Below are positions 63,404 through 64,000 of a stretch of 64,000 nt of DNA, one piece after another. The notes under the pieces were generated by a model. It did not search any database. It was not told the DNA's origin and saw nothing but the letters and a program-made list of their open reading frames with translations. Position numbers and translations under genes: made by a program. The stretch comes from Colletes latitarsis. Taxonomy: Eukaryota; Arthropoda; Insecta; Hymenoptera; Colletidae. How positions within the stretch are numbered: the first letter of the stretch is position 1; each line of letters opens with the position of its first letter. Location: contig NW_027488368.1 of NCBI RefSeq assembly GCF_051014445.1, positions 22,480,001 to 22,544,000 of the forward strand, given 5' to 3'.

Positions 63404-64000
63404 CTGAAACAGTCGATTAAACCTGGTTTCGATCAATATTTTAGAGGATAACGCAAGTTATGTCTGGGATAGGTCTGGGATTTGCCCTCATCTGGCTCAT
63501 ACTTTCGCGTTTTACACATACTTGTTGAACTGATCCTGGGTTTTTTCTGGTTTGGATCAGGTCGTAATGTGGTACCTCACTGAAACAGTCCATTAAACCT
63601 GGTTTCGATCAGTGTTTTAGAGGATAACGCATGTTATGTCTAGGTTAGGCCTGGGATTTGCCCTCAGCAGACTCATACTTTCGCATTCTTCACATACTTG
63701 TTGAACAGATCCTGGGTTTTTTCTGGATTGGATCAGGTAGTAATGTGGTACCACACTGAAACAGTCGATTAAACCTGGTTTCGATCAATATTTTAGTGAA
63801 TAACTCATGTTAGGTCTAGGTTAGGTCTGGGATTTGATCTCATCAGGCTCGTACTTTCACATATTTCTCATACTTGGTGGCCAGATTCTGGGCTTTTTCT
63901 GGTTTGGATCACGTAGTAATGTATTACCACACTGAAACAGTCGATTAAACCTGGTGTCGATCAATATTTTTGAGGATAACGCATGTTAGGTCTAGGTTAG
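63404..64000. repeat. ordinary monomers to the window end
   Basis: Three to four mixed monomers. The array continues past the window edge in the middle of a monomer. Confidence 0.85.

Larger units (their letters stand above)
4213..64000. repeat. 176-bp tandem satellite array, main segment
   Basis: The same satellite resumes at 'cagactcatactttcgc' and continues to the window end without another unrelated insertion that I can see. Monomer spacing stays at 176 bp apart from a few local deletions (near 13950, 17165, 38510 and 60832) and 1-3 bp indels. All short reading frames here are monomer translations. Sub-blocks with long near-identical duplications are listed separately; stretches between them are ordinary divergent monomers. 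Confidence 0.97.

Noticed and set aside
1..64000. CRISPR array
   Set aside because: The whole 176-bp unit is repeated with divergence. There are no short constant repeats separated by unique spacers and no cas genes.
1..64000. CENP-B box
   Set aside because: No segment of the common monomer types matches the TTCG....A..CGGG core; the TTCG occurrences are followed by AT-rich sequence.

Overview
The window is one block of eukaryotic satellite DNA. Apart from a 440-bp retrotransposon fragment at 3773-4212, every base belongs to a head-to-tail array of monomers about 176 bp long. There are roughly 361 monomers (window length minus the insert, divided by the spacing of the landmark 'ttaaacctgg'). 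I see no host gene, tRNA, rRNA, CRISPR array or bacterial-type feature. All short reading frames in the array follow the monomer and are not credible genes. Both window ends lie inside the array, so its full length and chromosomal position are unknown.

The only protein-coding trace is a GC-rich, minus-strand piece of a non-LTR (LINE-type) reverse transcriptase. It covers the N-terminal fingers blocks and is truncated at both ends. Its sequence style resembles R1-clade elements of arthropods. Together with the degenerate TTAGG motifs in each monomer, this weakly suggests an insect or other arthropod. I do not recognise the satellite family and cannot name the species.

Layout: 1-3772 and 4213-8.7 kb are two related multi-monomer blocks on either side of the insert. 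About 8.7-19 kb and 21.9-24.8 kb are heterogeneous monomers with only shorter or more diverged duplications. 19.06-21.92 kb holds a near-perfect duplication at a 10-monomer spacing. 24.85-43.0 kb holds up to four copies of a long higher-order repeat. 43.3-53.8 kb holds a second long pair and 53.1-63.4 kb a third. When copies are aligned, they differ by whole numbers of monomers gained or lost (1, 2, 3, 4 and 7 units). That is the pattern expected from in-register unequal exchange.

Each monomer carries fixed landmarks: a TTAGG-rich stretch, a T6 run (gggttttttctgg) in most types, a 12-16 bp perfect palindrome centred on GGTACC, and a second dyad AAACC-T-GGTTT about 20 bp further on. At least four monomer types are recognisable from the segment around 'agatcctggg', and several variants are confined to one part of the window. 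No coding system was found. The most noteworthy signals are the retroelement fragment lodged at a TTAGG-like motif, the strong palindrome, and the clear record of recent array turnover.
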